64,000 nucleotides of DNA. It comes from Colias croceus (Eukaryota; Arthropoda; Insecta; Lepidoptera; Pieridae). This document shows positions 11,701 to 22,404 of the stretch, piece by piece. Each line of letters begins with the position of its first letter. The stretch's first letter is position 1. Under the pieces are notes generated by a model. It had not been told where the DNA came from, ran no database searches, and was given only the letters and a program-made list of their open reading frames with translations. Made by a program: the position numbers and the translations under genes. The stretch covers positions 1,180,501-1,244,500 of the forward strand of contig NC_059544.1 of assembly GCF_905220415.1 (NCBI RefSeq), in the 5' to 3' direction.

Positions 11701-12745
11701 CTGCTTATAAATTACTTATTCAAATATTGTTAAATTTTTGAAACGTCTTATCGATAGCGGGCAGTGACTTTTCATAATAAACTCAAGAGTTAACCTAACA
11801 CGCTCGTCGCTTCGCTCCTCGCTACCTATTTGAATATTTAGGCCAGCCGCTGCCGCGACTCGCTCGCTTCGCTCGCTTGGCTCGTGCGATAGGTAGTTCA
11901 AAAGTTAACCTAACATGCTCGTCGCTTCTCTCCTCGCTACCTATTTGAATATTTAGGCCGGCCGCTGTCGTGACTCGCTCGCTTCGCTCGCATGGCTCGT
12001 GTGGTAGTTCAAAAGTTAACCTTACACGCTCGTCGCTTCGCTCCTCGCTACCTAAACTGCTTATAAATTACTTATTATTCAAATATTGGTAAAATTTTTG
12101 AAACGTCTTATCGATAGCGGGCAGTGACTTTTCATAATAAACTGTTCAAGAGTTAACCTAACACGCTCGTCGCTTCGCTCCTCGCTACCTATTTGAATAT
12201 TTAGGCCAGCCGCTGCCGCAACTCGCTCGCTTCGCTCGCTTGGCTCGTGCGGTAGGTAGTTCAAAAGTTAACCTAACACGCTCGTCGCTTCGCTCCTCGC
12301 TACCTATTTGAATATTTAGGCCGGCCGCTGTCGTGACTCGCTCGCTTCGCTCGCATGGCTCGTGTGGTAGTTCAAAAGTTAACCTTACACGCTCGTCGCT
12401 TCGCTCCTCGCTACCTAAACTGCTTATAAATTACTTATTATTCAAATATTGGTAAAATTTTTGAAACGTCTTATCGATAGCGGGCAGTGACTTTTTTTCA
12501 TAATAAACTGTTCAAGAGTTAACCTAACACGCTCGTCGCTTCGCTCCTCGCTACCTATTTCAATATTTAGGCCGGCCGTTGACGCGAGTCGCTCGCTTCG
12601 CTCGCTTGGCTCGTGCGGTAAGTAGTTCAAAAGTTAACCTAACACGCTCGTCGCTTCGCTCCTCGCTACCTATTTGACTATTTACGCTGGCCGCTGCCGT
12701 GACTCGCTCGCTTCGCTCGCTTGGCTCGTGCGGTAGTTCAAAAGT
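11701..12745 (+). repeat. Block 2 of unit A: nested GC-rich tandem repeats
   Basis: About eight repeats of ~115 bp alternate GCTCGTCGCTTCGCTCCTCG with CTCGCTCGCTTCGCTCGC and the spacer AGTTCAAAAGTTAACCT. They are grouped into a longer period of about 363 bp, each group opening with ACTGCTTATAAATTACTTATT (about 11,699, 12,057 and 12,420). On the minus strand they give overlapping 61-64-codon frames with the text SERSERV and EERSDERVRLT. Because 115 is not a multiple of 3, successive repeats fall in different frames, so they are not a gene. Confidence 0.8.
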
Positions 12746-14240
12746 TAATAAATATTTTCTACTCCGGGAGGCTATCAACCCTCGAAGTTGCGCGGTGCGC
12801 GGGCAGCAAGCAGCCCGCGGTGCCGTCTTTTGCCGATGCTATTCACTTACCCTTCCTACTATGGAAATTTCCATACAAAATTTTCGAAAAAAAAAATTTC
12901 GCTTTTTAGCAAAAATTTTTATGTGCCTGGAAGCGGACCAAGTTTTTAAACATTTTTTACCTTGGTGACCCCAACCTAAGTGCCACCAGTTCAGAGAGCC
13001 GTTGAATTTCGTGAAGTATGGAAAATGGAAACCAGGGGTCGGAGTGAGATTCTGAGTATGCAGTTTTGTAAATCTGGCCGATTAGAGCACAGAAGTCAAT
13101 TTTCAAACCAATCGTCAAGTAACCGGCGCCACCATCTTGCCTCGAAAAATCGGCCATTTTTGAAAAAAAAAATGGCGTCCAATTTGAAATTTCTCGATTG
13201 CCCTAGGAGCGCCCCATCTTCCTGATCAATTTTTAGTTCTACACCCCCCGGCTATCTAGTGCCGTTTCGGAGAGCCGTCGAATTTCGCGTTGTATCAAAC
13301 TCGGAAACCAGCGGTGGAAACTCAATTATGAGTATCCCACCTTAATGTGCGGCTCGATTAAAGCCCCTGTGCCAAGTTTCAGCGCGATCGGACCAGCGAC
13401 GGCCATTTTAGAATTTGTATGGCGGCGGCCATTTTTTCCGCCATTTTGAATTTTTTTCGCACTCTGTGGTAATTGCTCGAGGTCTACTACAAGTTTAGTT
13501 CGAGCACCCCAGATGCAGCTGCTACCGTTTGCGCGGGCCGTTAACCGTCTTCGCGAGATTAGGGAAAGTTTAAGATTTCGGATTTTTCTGGATATCCTGG
13601 GAGCTGGGCGAGTACGAATGCATCATTGGTGTATTTCTCCATTGCACCACCTCGTCTAAATTTACGTTTTTATGTTTGAGCCAAAAATGGAAAAATTCCA
13701 AAATCGAGCGTCCCACTGTAGCTCCCTGGTAGCGTCCCAGGGTGGTGATCATTTTTAGTTCCGGGACCCCCCACCCAACTCGCACCGTTTCCGCGGGCCG
13801 TTGGATTTTGCGTTGTATGAAAGTTGGAAACTGGGGCCCGGAGCCACTCGAACGGGGCACCGATCGATTCGCCGGCTCGAACAGAGCACGTGTGCCAAAT
13901 TTGAGACGTAAGGATTCATAAACGGCGATTTTGGCAAAGTACGGCGGCCATCTTGTTTTCGCGAAAATCCCCATTTTTCCACCACCCCTGGTAATCGCCA
14001 CCAGTTCCGAGCATTTTTTGTTCAGACACCCCCCCTCCAGGTATTACCGTTTTTGCGCACCTCCAGGGGTCCACCCTCTTGTCCAGGGTGTTGGAGTTCG
14101 CTATATTTTTCCTCTGGTCACTCGGCGCACCTCTACACGATCACGTCGAAATCCCCCCCACTTTCCACTTAGTTTCCGAGAAAAGCGATGTCAGTCAGTC
14201 AGTGAGTGAGTGAGTGGTAGTGTAGCTTTATATATATGTA
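12746..14240 (+). repeat. Block 3 of unit A: four diverged ~265-bp repeats rich in GCCAT
   Basis: A recurring core, GAGAGCCGTCGAATTTCGCG followed by TTGTATGAAACTCGGAAACC, appears with decay near 12,994, 13,270, 13,530 and 13,793 (steps of 276, 260 and 263 bp). Each repeat also has a tract with GGCGGCCATCTTG or GCCATTTT, and AGTTC..CACCCCC before the core. Begins with a mismatched version of the block-1 hairpin (12,798-12,819). No convincing coding frame; the 143-codon minus frame is repeat-derived. Confidence 0.7.
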
Positions 14241-17182
14241 ACTAGCTGGTGCGTTGTGCGCGGGCTGCAAGCAGCCCGCGAGCCCCTTTTGCCCCTGGGT
14301 TGAAGCAATAGGGCAGTCATTAGAAAATGTGTTAGAATTCCCAGTCCATTTGTAATTTTCTGCTAACAGCGATTCCACAGTCAGTCGGTAATGCTTATAA
14401 ATTCCCCATTCAAGTATTTTCCACTCCGGGAGGCTGTCCACCTTCGAGGGAGCGTAGTGCGCGGGCTGCAAGCAGCCCGCGAAGCATCCCAGGACAGAAA
14501 TCTTCAGTCATTTGAAAATGCATTAAAATTCCCCGTCAATTTGCATTTATCTGCAAACAGCGATACCACAGTCAATCGGAAGTGCTTATAAATTTCAAAT
14601 TCAAATATTTTCTATTCCGGGGGGCGGTTCACCTTCGAGGGTGCATGGTGCGCGAGCTGCAAGCAGCTCGCGGCTCGCGCAGCCAGGGCAGAAATCTTCA
14701 GTCATTTGAAAATGCATTCGAATTTCCTTTCCATTTGTAACATCTGCTAACAGCGATTCTACAGTCAGTCGAAACTGCTTATAAATTACTTATTCAAATA
14801 TTGTTAAATTTTTGAAACGTCTTATCGATAGCGGGCAGTGACTTTTCATAATAAACTGTTCAAGAGTTAACCTAACACGCTCGTCGCTTCGCTCCTCGCT
14901 ACCTATTTGAATATTTAGGCCGGCCGCTGCCGCGACTCGCTCGCTTCGCTCGCTTGGCTCGTGCGATAGGTAGTTCAAAAGTTAACCTAACACGCTCGTC
15001 GCTTCGCTCCTCGCTACCTATTTGAATATTTAGGCCAGCCGCTGCCGTGACTCGCTCGCTTCGCTCGCATGGCTCGTGTGGTAGGTAGTTCATAAGTTAA
15101 CCTAACACGCTCGTCGCTTCGCTCCTCGCTACCTAAACTGCTTATAAATTACTTATTCAAATATTGGTAAATTTTTAAACGTCTTATCGATAGCGGGCAG
15201 TGACTTTTCATAATAAACTGTTCAAGAGTTAACCTAACACGCTCGTCGCTTCGCTCCTCGCTACCTATTTAAATATTTAGGCCGGCCGCTGCCGGAACTC
15301 GCTCGCCTTGCTCGCTTGGCTCGTGCGGTAGGTAGTTCATAAGTTAACCTAAAACGCTCGTCGCTTCGCTCCTCGCTACCTATTTGAATATTTAGGCCGG
15401 CCGCTGCCGCAACTCGCTCGCTTCGCTCGCTTGGCTCGTGCGGTAGGTAGTTCATAAGTTAACCTAACACGCTCGTCGCTTCGCTCCTCGCTACCTATTT
15501 GAATATTTAGGCCGGCCGTTGACGCGACTCGCTCGCTTCGCTCGCTTGGCTCGTGCGGTAAGTAGTTCAAAGGTTAACCTAACACGCTCGTCGCTTCGCT
15601 CCTCGCTACCTATTTGAATATTTACGCTGGCCGCTGCCGTGACTCGCTCGCTTCGCTCGCTTGGCTCGTGCGGTAGTTCAAAAGTTAATAAATATTTTCT
15701 ACTCCGGGAGGCTGTCAACCCTCGAAGTTGCGCGGTGCGCGGGCAGCAAGCAGCCCGCGGCGCCGTCTTTTGCCGTTGCTCTTCAATAATTACCCTTCCT
15801 ACTATGGAAATTTCCATACAAAATTTTCGAAAAAAAAATTTCGCTTTTTAACAAAAAAAATTATATGCTTGGCAGTGGACCAAGTTTTGAAGTATTTTTT
15901 ACTTCGGCGACCCCGACCTACCTGTCACCGATTCAGAGAACCGTTGAATTTCATGATGTATGGAAAATGGAAACCAGGGGTCGGAGTGAGATTCTGAGTA
16001 TGCAGTTTTGTAAATCTGGCCGATAAGAGCACAGAAGTCAATTTTCAAACCGATCGTCAAGTAACCGGCGCCACCATCTTGCCTCGAAAAATCGGCCATT
16101 TTTTAAAAAAAAATTACGTCCAATTTGAAATTTCTCGATTGATCTGGTAGCCCCCCATCTTCCTGATCATTTTTTAGTTCTACACCCCCCGGCTATCTGG
16201 CGCCGTTTCGGAGAGCTGTCGAATTTTGCGTTGTATGAAACTTGGAAACCAGCGGTGGAAACTCGATTATGAGTATGCCACCTCAATGTGCGGCTTGATT
16301 AAAGCCTCTGTGCCAAGTTTCAGCGCAATCGGACCAGCGATGGCCGTTTTAGCATTTGTATCGCGGCGGCCATTTTTTCCGCCATTTTGAATTTTTTTCA
16401 CTATCTGTGGTAATTGCTCGAGGTCTACTACAAGTTTAGTTTGAGCACCCCACATATAGCTGCTACCGTTTGCGCGGGCCGTTGACCGTCTCCGCGGGCT
16501 GTGAGAAAGTTTAAGATTTCGGATTTTTCTGGATATCCTGGGAGCTGGGCGAGTATGAATGCGTCATTGGTTTATTTCTCTATTGCACCACCTCGTCTAA
16601 ATTTACGTTTTTATGTTTGCGCCAAAAATGGAAAAATTCCAAAATCGAGCGTCCCACTGTGGCTCCCTGGTAGCGTCCCAGGGTGGTGATCATTTTTAGT
16701 TCCGACACCCCCAACCCAACTCGCACCGTTTCCGCGGGCCGTTGGATTTTACGTTGTATGGAAGTTGGAAACGGGGGCCCGGAGCCACTTGAACGGGGCA
16801 CCGATCGATTCACCGGCTCGAACAGAGCACGTGTGCCAAATTTGAGACGTAAGGATTCATAAACGGCGATTTTGGCAAAGTACGGCGGCCATCTTGTTTT
16901 CGCGAAAATCCCCATTTTTCCACCACCCCTGGTAATTGCCACCAGTTCCGAGCATTTTTTGTTCAGACACCCCCCCTCCAGGTACCACCGTTTTTGCGCA
17001 CCTCCAGGGGTCCACTTGGTTTTCGAAGATGATCGAGATCGCTATATTTTTCCGGTGGTCACTGGAAGCACCTCTACACGACCACGTCAAAATCCCCCCA
17101 ACTTTCCCCGTAGTTTCCGAGAAACCCGATGTCAGTCAGTCAGTGAGTGAGTGGTAGTGTAGCTTTATATATTATAATTATA
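14241..17182 (+). repeat. Composite repeat unit B
   Basis: Begins ACTAGCTGGTGCGTTGTGCG immediately after the TA tail of unit A and ends in (GTCA)n(GTGA)n plus TTTATATATTATAATTATA. By eye it is almost identical to unit A through long stretches, which implies recent duplication. Block 1 has three hairpin repeats (hairpins at 14,259, 14,460 and 14,651) against four in unit A. Block 2 runs about 14,775-15,690 and block 3 about 15,691-17,182. Confidence 0.85.
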
Positions 17183-20100
17183 ACTAGCTGGTGCGTTGTG
17201 CGCGGGCTGCAAGCAGCCCGCGAGCCCCTTTTGCCTCTGAGTTGAAGCAATAGGGCAGTCATTTGAAAATGCATTCGAATTTCCTGTCCATTTGTTACAT
17301 CTGCTAACAGCGATTCTACAGTCAGTCGGTAATGCTTATAAATTCCCCATTCAAGTATTCTCCACTCCGGGAGGCTATCCACCTTCGAGGGTGCGTGGTG
17401 CGCGGGCTGCAAGCAGCCCGCGAAGCATCCCAGGGCAGAAATCTTCAGTCATTTGAAAATGCGTTACAATTCCCCGTCAATTTGCTTTTATCTGCTAACA
17501 GCGATTCCACAGTCAATCGGAAGTGCTTATAAATTCCCCATTCAAATATTTTCTATACCGGGGGGCTATCCACCATCGAGGGTGCGTGGTGCGCGAGCTG
17601 CAAGCAGCTCGCGGCTCATCCCAGGGCAGAAATCTTCAGTCATTTGAAAATGCATTCGAATTTTCTGTCCATTTGTTACATCTGCTAACAGCGATTCTAC
17701 AGTCAGTCGGTAATGATTATAAATTCCCCATTCAAGTATTTTCCACTCCGGGAGGCTGTCCACTTTCGAAGGTGCAGGTGCGTCTCATCCCGGGGCAGAA
17801 ATTTTCAGTCAATTGAAAATGCATTCGAATTTCCTGTCCATTTGTTACTATATGCTAACAGAGATTCTACAATCTACAGTCAATGATGAAAAATCATTGA
17901 TTCCCGATGAAAAATACACTAAAAAGTATTAAATAAAAAATAACTACGTTAAAAAAACCGACTTCAAAAACGGAAAAGTAAAAAATAAAAACGATTTAAT
18001 ATACCTACTTAATTACTACATAATATTTAGTTGTGCTATTTACCTTACTTGCAACTCAAGAACTACATTATTCGCAATACAAAAATACGCTATTTTCAAT
18101 ACAAAAACAGAGAGTAGTGTGCTACTATTGGTGTAAGTCCTACGCTTATAAAGCGTGAACGATTGGCTTATTCACTCAATAAAATATTTATTTATTTATT
18201 TAAAAGACATCACATGCCATTACAGGACAATGCCCAATGCGACAGAGATACAATTTTATAAAACAAAAAAAAACTTAACTAAATTAAAATAACATACATA
18301 AATTAACAAAGAAATATAAGCTTTGAATAACTTCTTAACAAAAACAGATTAACTGTACTATCACCCTTGCGAATTCAGTTTAATATGTGTGAAGATGTAT
18401 AAAACATATTGAAAACTTCAGTCTTTTTAGTAGCGTCGATTAAAATCAAATTCATTATGCATTAAAATTCCCCGTCAATTTGTTATTATCTGCTAACAGC
18501 GATTCCGCAGTCAATCGGAAGTGCTTATAAATTTCTCATTCAAATATTTTCTATTCCGGGGGGCTGTCCACCTTCGAGGGTGAGTGGTGCGCGAGCTGCA
18601 AGCAGCTCGCGGCTCATCCCAGGGCAAAAATCTTCAGTCATTTGAAAATGCATTCGAATTTCCTTTTCATTTGTAACATCTGCTAACAGCGATTCTACAG
18701 TCAGTCGAAACTGCTTATAAATTACTTAATCAAATGTTGTTAAATTTTTGAAACGTCTTATCGATAGCGGGCAGTGACTTTTCATAATAAACTGTTCAAG
18801 AGTTAACCTAACACGCTCGTCGCTTCGCTCCTCGCTACCTATGTATTTGAATATTTAGGCCGGCCGCTGCCGCGACTCGCTCGCTTCGCTCGCTTGGCTC
18901 GTGCGATAGGTAGTTCAAAAGTTAACCAAACACGCTCGTCGCTTCGCTCCTCGCTACCTATTTGAATATTTAGGCCGGCCGCTGCCGTGACTCGCTCGCT
19001 TCGCTCGCATGGCTCGTGCGGTAGTTCAAAAGTTAACCTTACACGCTCGTCGCTTCGCTCCTCGCTACCTAAACTGCTTATAAATTACTTATTTAAATAT
19101 TGGTAAAATTTTTGAAACGTCTTATCGATAGCGGGCAGTGACTTTTCATAATAAACTGTTCAAGAGTTAACCTAACACGCTCGTCGCTTCGCTCCTCGCT
19201 ACCTATTTGAATATTTAGGCCGGCCGCTGCCGCAACTCGCTCGCTTCGCTCGCTTGGCTCGTGCGATAGGTAGTTCATAAGTTAACCTAACACGCTCGTC
19301 GCTTCGCTCCTCGCTACCTATTTGAATATTTAGGCCGGCCGCTGCCGCAACTCGCTCGCTTCGCTCGCTTGGCTCGTGCGATAGGTAGTTCATAAGTTAA
19401 CCTAACACGCTCGTCGCTTCGCTCCTCGCTACCTATTTGAATATTTAGGCCGGCCGTTGACGCGACTCGCTCGCTTCGCTCGCTTGGCTCGTGCGGTAAG
19501 TAGTTCAAAAGTTAACCTAACACGCTCGTCGCTTCGCTCCTCGCTACCTATTTGAATATTTACGCTGGCCGCTGCCGTGACTCGCTCGCTTCGCTCGCTT
19601 GGCTCGTGCGGTAGTTCAAAAGTTAATAAATATTTTCTACTCCGGGAGGCTGTCAACCCTCGAAGTAGCGCGGTGCGCGGGCAGCAAGCAGCCCGCGGCG
19701 CCGTCTTTTGCCGTTGCTCTTCAATCACCCTTCCTACTATGGAAATTTCCATACAAAATTTTCGAAAAAAAAAATTCGCTTTTTTACCAAAAATTTTTAC
19801 ATGTCTGGAAGCGGACCAGGTTTTGAAGCATTTTTTACTTCGACGACCCCAACCTACCTGCCACCGGTTCAGAGAGCCGTTGAATTTCGTGATGTATGGA
19901 AAATGGAAACCAGGGGTCGGAGAGAGATTCTGAGTATGCAGTTTTGTGAATATGGCCGATAAGAGCACAAAAGTCAATTTTTAGACCCATCGTAAAGTAA
20001 CCGGCGCCACCATCTTGCTTTGAAAAATTGGCCATTTTTTGAAAAAAAATTACGTCCAATTTGAAATTTCTCGATTGCCCTGGTAGCATCCCATCTTCCT

Positions 20101-21110
20101 GATCATTTTTTAGTTCTACACCCCCCACCTATCTTGCGCCGTTTCGGAGAGCCGTCGAATTTCGCGTTGTATGAAACTCGGAAACCAGCTATGGAAACTC
20201 GATTATGAGTATGCCAACTTAATATGCGGCTCGATTAAAGCCCCTGTGCCAAGTTTCAGCGCAATCGGACCAGCGATGGCCGTTTTAGAATTTGTATGGC
20301 GGCGGCCATTTTTTCCGCCATTTTGAATTTTTTTCACTATCTGTGGAAATTGCTCGAGGTCTACTCCAAGTTTAGTTTGAGCACCCCAGATGTAGCTGCT
20401 ACCGTTTGCGCGGGCCGTTGACCGTCTTCGAGAGATGAGGGAAAGTTTAAGATTTCGGATTTTTCTGGATATCCTGGGAGCTGGGCGAGTACGAATGCAT
20501 CATTGGTGTATTTCTCCATTGCACCACCTCGTCTAAATTTACGTTTTTATGTTTTCGCCAAAAATGGAAAAATTCCAAAATCGAGCGTCCCACTATGGCT
20601 CCCTGGTAGCGTCCCAGGGTGGTGATCATTTTTAGTTCCGGGACCCCCAACCCAACTCGCACCGTTTCCGCAGGCCGTTGGAGTTTACGTTGTATGAAAG
20701 TTGGAAACTGGGGCCCGGAGCCACTCGAACGGGGTACCGATCGATTCGCCAGCTCAAACAGAGCACGTGTGCCAAATTTGAGACGTAAGGATTCATAAAC
20801 GGCGATTTTGGCAAAGTACGGCGGCCATCTTGTTTTCGCGAAAATCCCCATTTTTCCACCTCCCCTGGTAATCGCCACCAGTTCCGAGCATTTTTTGTTC
20901 AGACACCCCCCCTCCAGGTGGCACCGTTTCTGCGCACCTCCAGGGGTCCACTCTCTTGTCCAGGGTGTTGGAGATGTCAATATTTTTCCGGTGGTCACTC
21001 GGCGCACCTCTACACGGTCACGTCGAAATCCCCCCAACTTTCCGCGTAGTTTCCGAGAAACCCGATGTCAGTCAGTCAGTGAGTGGTAGTGTAGCTTTAT
21101 ATATTATAAT
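17183..21110 (+). repeat. Composite repeat unit C, internally interrupted
   Basis: Same head (ACTAGCTGGTGCGTTGTGCG) and same (GTCA)n(GTGA)n TA-rich end as units A and B. Block 1 runs 17,183-17,880 with hairpins at 17,201, 17,401 and 17,592, is interrupted at about 17,881-18,455 by unrelated AT-rich sequence, and resumes with a fourth hairpin at 18,590. Block 2 is about 18,710-19,625 and block 3 about 19,626-21,110. The 182- and 196-codon minus-strand frames cross repeat boundaries and are not supported as genes. Confidence 0.8.
17881..18455. repeat. AT-rich interruption in unit C
   Basis: Contains ACGTTAAAAAAACCGACTTC, a phrase very common in lepidopteran transposons (reverse-oriented relatives at about 25,945 and 44,518), and an (AAAT)n-type reversed tail at 18,180-18,205 followed by CATGCCATTACAGGACAATG. 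Probably two or more transposon fragments. The array resumes at a different phase of its repeat, so this is not a simple clean insertion. Confidence 0.5.
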
Positions 21111-21482
21111 AATAAATAGATTAACATTTCTATAATAAACAAAAGATAAAATGAGTTTATACAATTACATATAAGTAACGACCTAATTCTCACATAATTA
21201 GATTCCACCCGTGACTTCAGTCAACTGTTACACGGATAAATAGCATGTGTTGTGTCTGTTACAATAGAAAATAGAAAATATATTATTTAAAGACAGAAAA
21301 AATATATTTATTTAATACCAATTACCATATAGAAAGAAAGGAAAAAATAAATGTATGGCTTAGGTCACATACCAAGTGATTTCTATGGTATAGGTAGAAA
21401 AAAATGGGGATAGTTAAAATAAAATAAAATTCATTTTATAGGGTTAGACCTTGGTTTAGACTTACAATGTCCCTATAATAAG

Positions 21483-21645
21483 ACTAGCGGTCCGCCCCGG
21501 CTTCGCCCGTGGTACATATGAAAAATAGATGTTGGCCGATTCTCAGACTTACCCGATATGCACAGAAAATTTCATGAGAATCGGTCCAGCCGTTTCAGAG
21601 GAGTATGGCAACGAAAACTGTGATACGAGAATTTTATATATTAGA
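21483..21645 (+). repeat. Short interspersed element, family S4
   Basis: Begins CTAGCGGTCCGCCCCGGCTTCGCCCGTGG, has GAAAATTTCATGAGAATCGG and CCAGCCGTTTCAGAGGAG, and ends GAATTTTATATATTAGATGAG. It shares its head with 1,574-1,757. The stretch 21,111-21,482 before it holds nothing I recognise. Confidence 0.7.
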
Positions 21646-22224
21646 TGAGACCCATTTATTTGTACAAGAAATAGTTAATAAATAATAAATCAATGTTCCT
21701 TTGGGCCACATATTATGTATTTGAAGTTGAACATCTTTAGAAAATAGTTTATTCAGTTTAAACTTTGTAAATTCAACCACGTCTCCATTATCGTGTTTTT
21801 TTTTCATCTTCCCTTCAATTTTTTAATCTCCTGTGATTAATTGTCGGTACCTAATATACTTTAATAGCTTGATTCATGAGCCAGACTAACAAACGGCGAA
21901 GCGAGACTGATCCTCATTAATATTAAATGTAGTGTAGGCGTAACAATTTCAACTTTTATCTTGCATCGAAATGGTATTGTTACATTTTACCGACGGCGAC
22001 GGTATAAGAAATGAAAGAGATCTAGGTATTTCGAAACTCAACAATTTTGTTTTAAGTTACCTACTCTGATTACATTTTAACTTATAAATCTAATTTTAAC
22101 TTATAAATGATTAGCTACTTATTGAATATTTACCTACTTATTTTAAGAAACTTTTACCACCTTTTAAACTTTTTTATTTTATTGTATTATATAATTACTT
22201 CTACTTAATGTAATATTTTTTTTT

Positions 22225-22404
22225 TTTGTTTTCTTCTGTTTCTCAATTTATTATCTCGCTTCTTTGCCTTCTCCCCGTGGTTGCCTGGCAGAAATCACTG
22301 CATAGTGATAAGGCCGCCCTTTGTGCTTTTGTTTATTGTAAATTGTTATTTCATGTACCTGGTTTATTGCACAATAAAGTGTTAAATAAATAAATAAATA
22401 AATA
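22225..22404 (+). mobile_element. 3' end of a LINE (3' UTR with TAAA tandem tail)
   Basis: Reads GGTTGCCTGGCAGAAATCAC, then ATAAGGCCGCCCTTTGTGC, then GCACAATAAAGTGTTAAATA followed by a (TAAA)n tail at about 22,382-22,404. This is a standard 3' end of lepidopteran Jockey/CR1-type non-LTR elements. No coding part survives. Confidence 0.75.

Larger units (their letters stand above)
10981..14240 (+). repeat. Composite repeat unit A (of three in tandem)
   Basis: Starts ACTAGCTGGTGTGTTGTGCG and ends with a (GTCA)n(GTGA)n run at about 14,190-14,215 followed by TTTATATATATGTA. Order inside: block 1 (10,981-11,700), four ~190-bp repeats each with a GC-rich hairpin; block 2 (about 11,700-12,745), ~115-bp GC-rich repeats; block 3 (about 12,746-14,240), diverged ~265-bp repeats. 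The same order recurs in units B and C. The terminal plan resembles the window's short elements (CTAGCT head, GTCN run, TA tail), so each unit may be one large non-autonomous element. Open frames of 60-143 codons are artefacts of the repeats. Confidence 0.85.

Noticed and set aside
10999..18611. CRISPR-like array (regular repeats with spacers)
   Set aside because: Spacers are themselves repeats, the unit is ~190 bp and the genome is eukaryotic.
11716..19508. Family of 61-64-codon minus frames with HEPSERSERVAAAAGLN and EERSDERVRLT
   Set aside because: They are the translation of the GC-rich ~115-bp tandem repeat. The repeat length is not a multiple of three, so consecutive repeats shift frame and frames overlap; there is no common long protein.
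13570..21089. Frames of 90-196 codons on both strands in block 3 of each unit
   Set aside because: They occur on both strands over the same sequence, differ in length between near-identical units and show no domain. They reflect GC-rich repeat composition.
10981..21110. Centromeric or telomeric satellite
   Set aside because: Only three units, composite structure with transposon-like ends; no TTAGG telomere repeats. Lepidopteran chromosomes are holocentric, so no centromeric satellite is expected.
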